Below, in pieces: positions 63,943 through 64,000 of a stretch of 64,000 nucleotides of DNA (positions are counted from its first letter, which is position 1; the number at the start of each line of letters is the position of its first letter). The notes under the pieces were generated by a model. It searched no databases, was not told the origin of the DNA, and saw only the letters and a list, made by a program, of their open reading frames with translations. Both the position numbers and the translations under genes were made by a program. Source of the stretch: Janthinobacterium sp. 64 (GTDB lineage Bacteria; Pseudomonadota; Gammaproteobacteria; Burkholderiales; Burkholderiaceae_D); NCBI RefSeq assembly GCF_002813325.1, contig NZ_PHUG01000001.1, positions 2,852,001 through 2,916,000 of the forward strand. The letters are read 5' to 3'.

Positions 63943-64000
63943 TCAGCGGTGGGTCACCAGGGTGGTCGGCAGGCTGTGGAAGTAGGCGGCCAGGTCCTTG
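63943..64000 (-). CDS. C-terminus of a probable c-type cytochrome (partial)
   Basis: Only the last 18 codons are inside the window, reading KDLAAYFHSLPTTLVTHR and stop. The DLAAYF-type pattern is usual at the end of small soluble cytochromes c. The haem motif would lie outside. Convergent with norR, 63 bp from its stop. It could be an electron donor in the nitrite pathway, but that is a guess. Confidence 0.5.
   Translation of the reverse strand, partial: KDLAAYFHSLPTTLVTHR

Overview
The window is a GC-rich betaproteobacterial chromosome segment. Gene content and order (Pil-Chp cluster, rubredoxin-thiD-hemL, accB-accC-prmA, nrdA-nrdB, an alanine/lysine/proline-rich H1-like histone, the FecI/FecR-PepSY group, a NorR-NirK-NorB block) point to Oxalobacteraceae, most like Janthinobacterium or a close relative. 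This assignment is inference from family knowledge; no search was run. No rRNA, tRNA, CRISPR array or recognisable insertion sequence was seen.

Layout. 1-8.0 kb: type IV pilus chemosensory operon on the minus strand (pilG, pilH, pilI, pilJ and the 5' part of a giant chpA/pilL kinase that runs off the left edge). 8.1-12.5 kb: rubredoxin, thiD-hemL, a HAD phosphatase and corA. 12.7-19.9 kb: a compressed minus-strand array mpl-yqiA-like-ubiC-RNase II-like-TonB-like-aroE-mtgA; five of its six junctions overlap or are separated by 2 bp. 20.0-26.9 kb: plus-strand housekeeping genes (unknown gene, TlpA-like thioredoxin, aroQ, accB, accC, prmA, a DUF3426 zinc-ribbon membrane protein, a PfkB sugar kinase). 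27-29.6 kb: yggT, a 405-residue H1-like histone, then about 740 bp without a gene but with structured elements and a candidate small RNA.

29.6-35.8 kb is the most unusual part. The last 740 bp of nrdB occurs twice. The distal copy is a headless pseudogene and the proximal copy completes the functional nrdB. Between them lie small, separately terminated minus-strand genes. This looks like a miniature element that entered nrdB and brought its own replacement 3' end. nrdA follows upstream, with a pair of NrdR-type boxes 31 bp apart.

35.8-38.7 kb: ampD, a PilR-like sigma-54 activator lacking a receiver domain, a small PP0621-type protein and a cytochrome-assembly-type (YpjD) membrane protein. 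38.9-47.5 kb: accessory minus-strand block with an orphan NMT1/SsuA-type binding protein, macB-macA, and an iron-transport group (DUF3325, PepSY reductase, DUF3649, FecR, FecI with a Fur box) that has no TonB-dependent receptor. 47.7-57.7 kb: ffh, a SWIB protein with an H1-like tail, a lytic transglycosylase, proS, rppH, a lipoprotein-type malate:quinone oxidoreductase, DUF1841, and a three-gene membrane operon. 57.7-64 kb: nitrite/NO respiration. nirK (with an extra N-terminal cupredoxin domain), the Fe-S repair protein ytfE/ric and quinol-oxidising norB form one minus-strand operon behind a sigma-54 promoter. The divergent norR gene and two GGT-N7-ACC sites lie just upstream. The last 58 bp hold the C-terminus of a probable c-type cytochrome.
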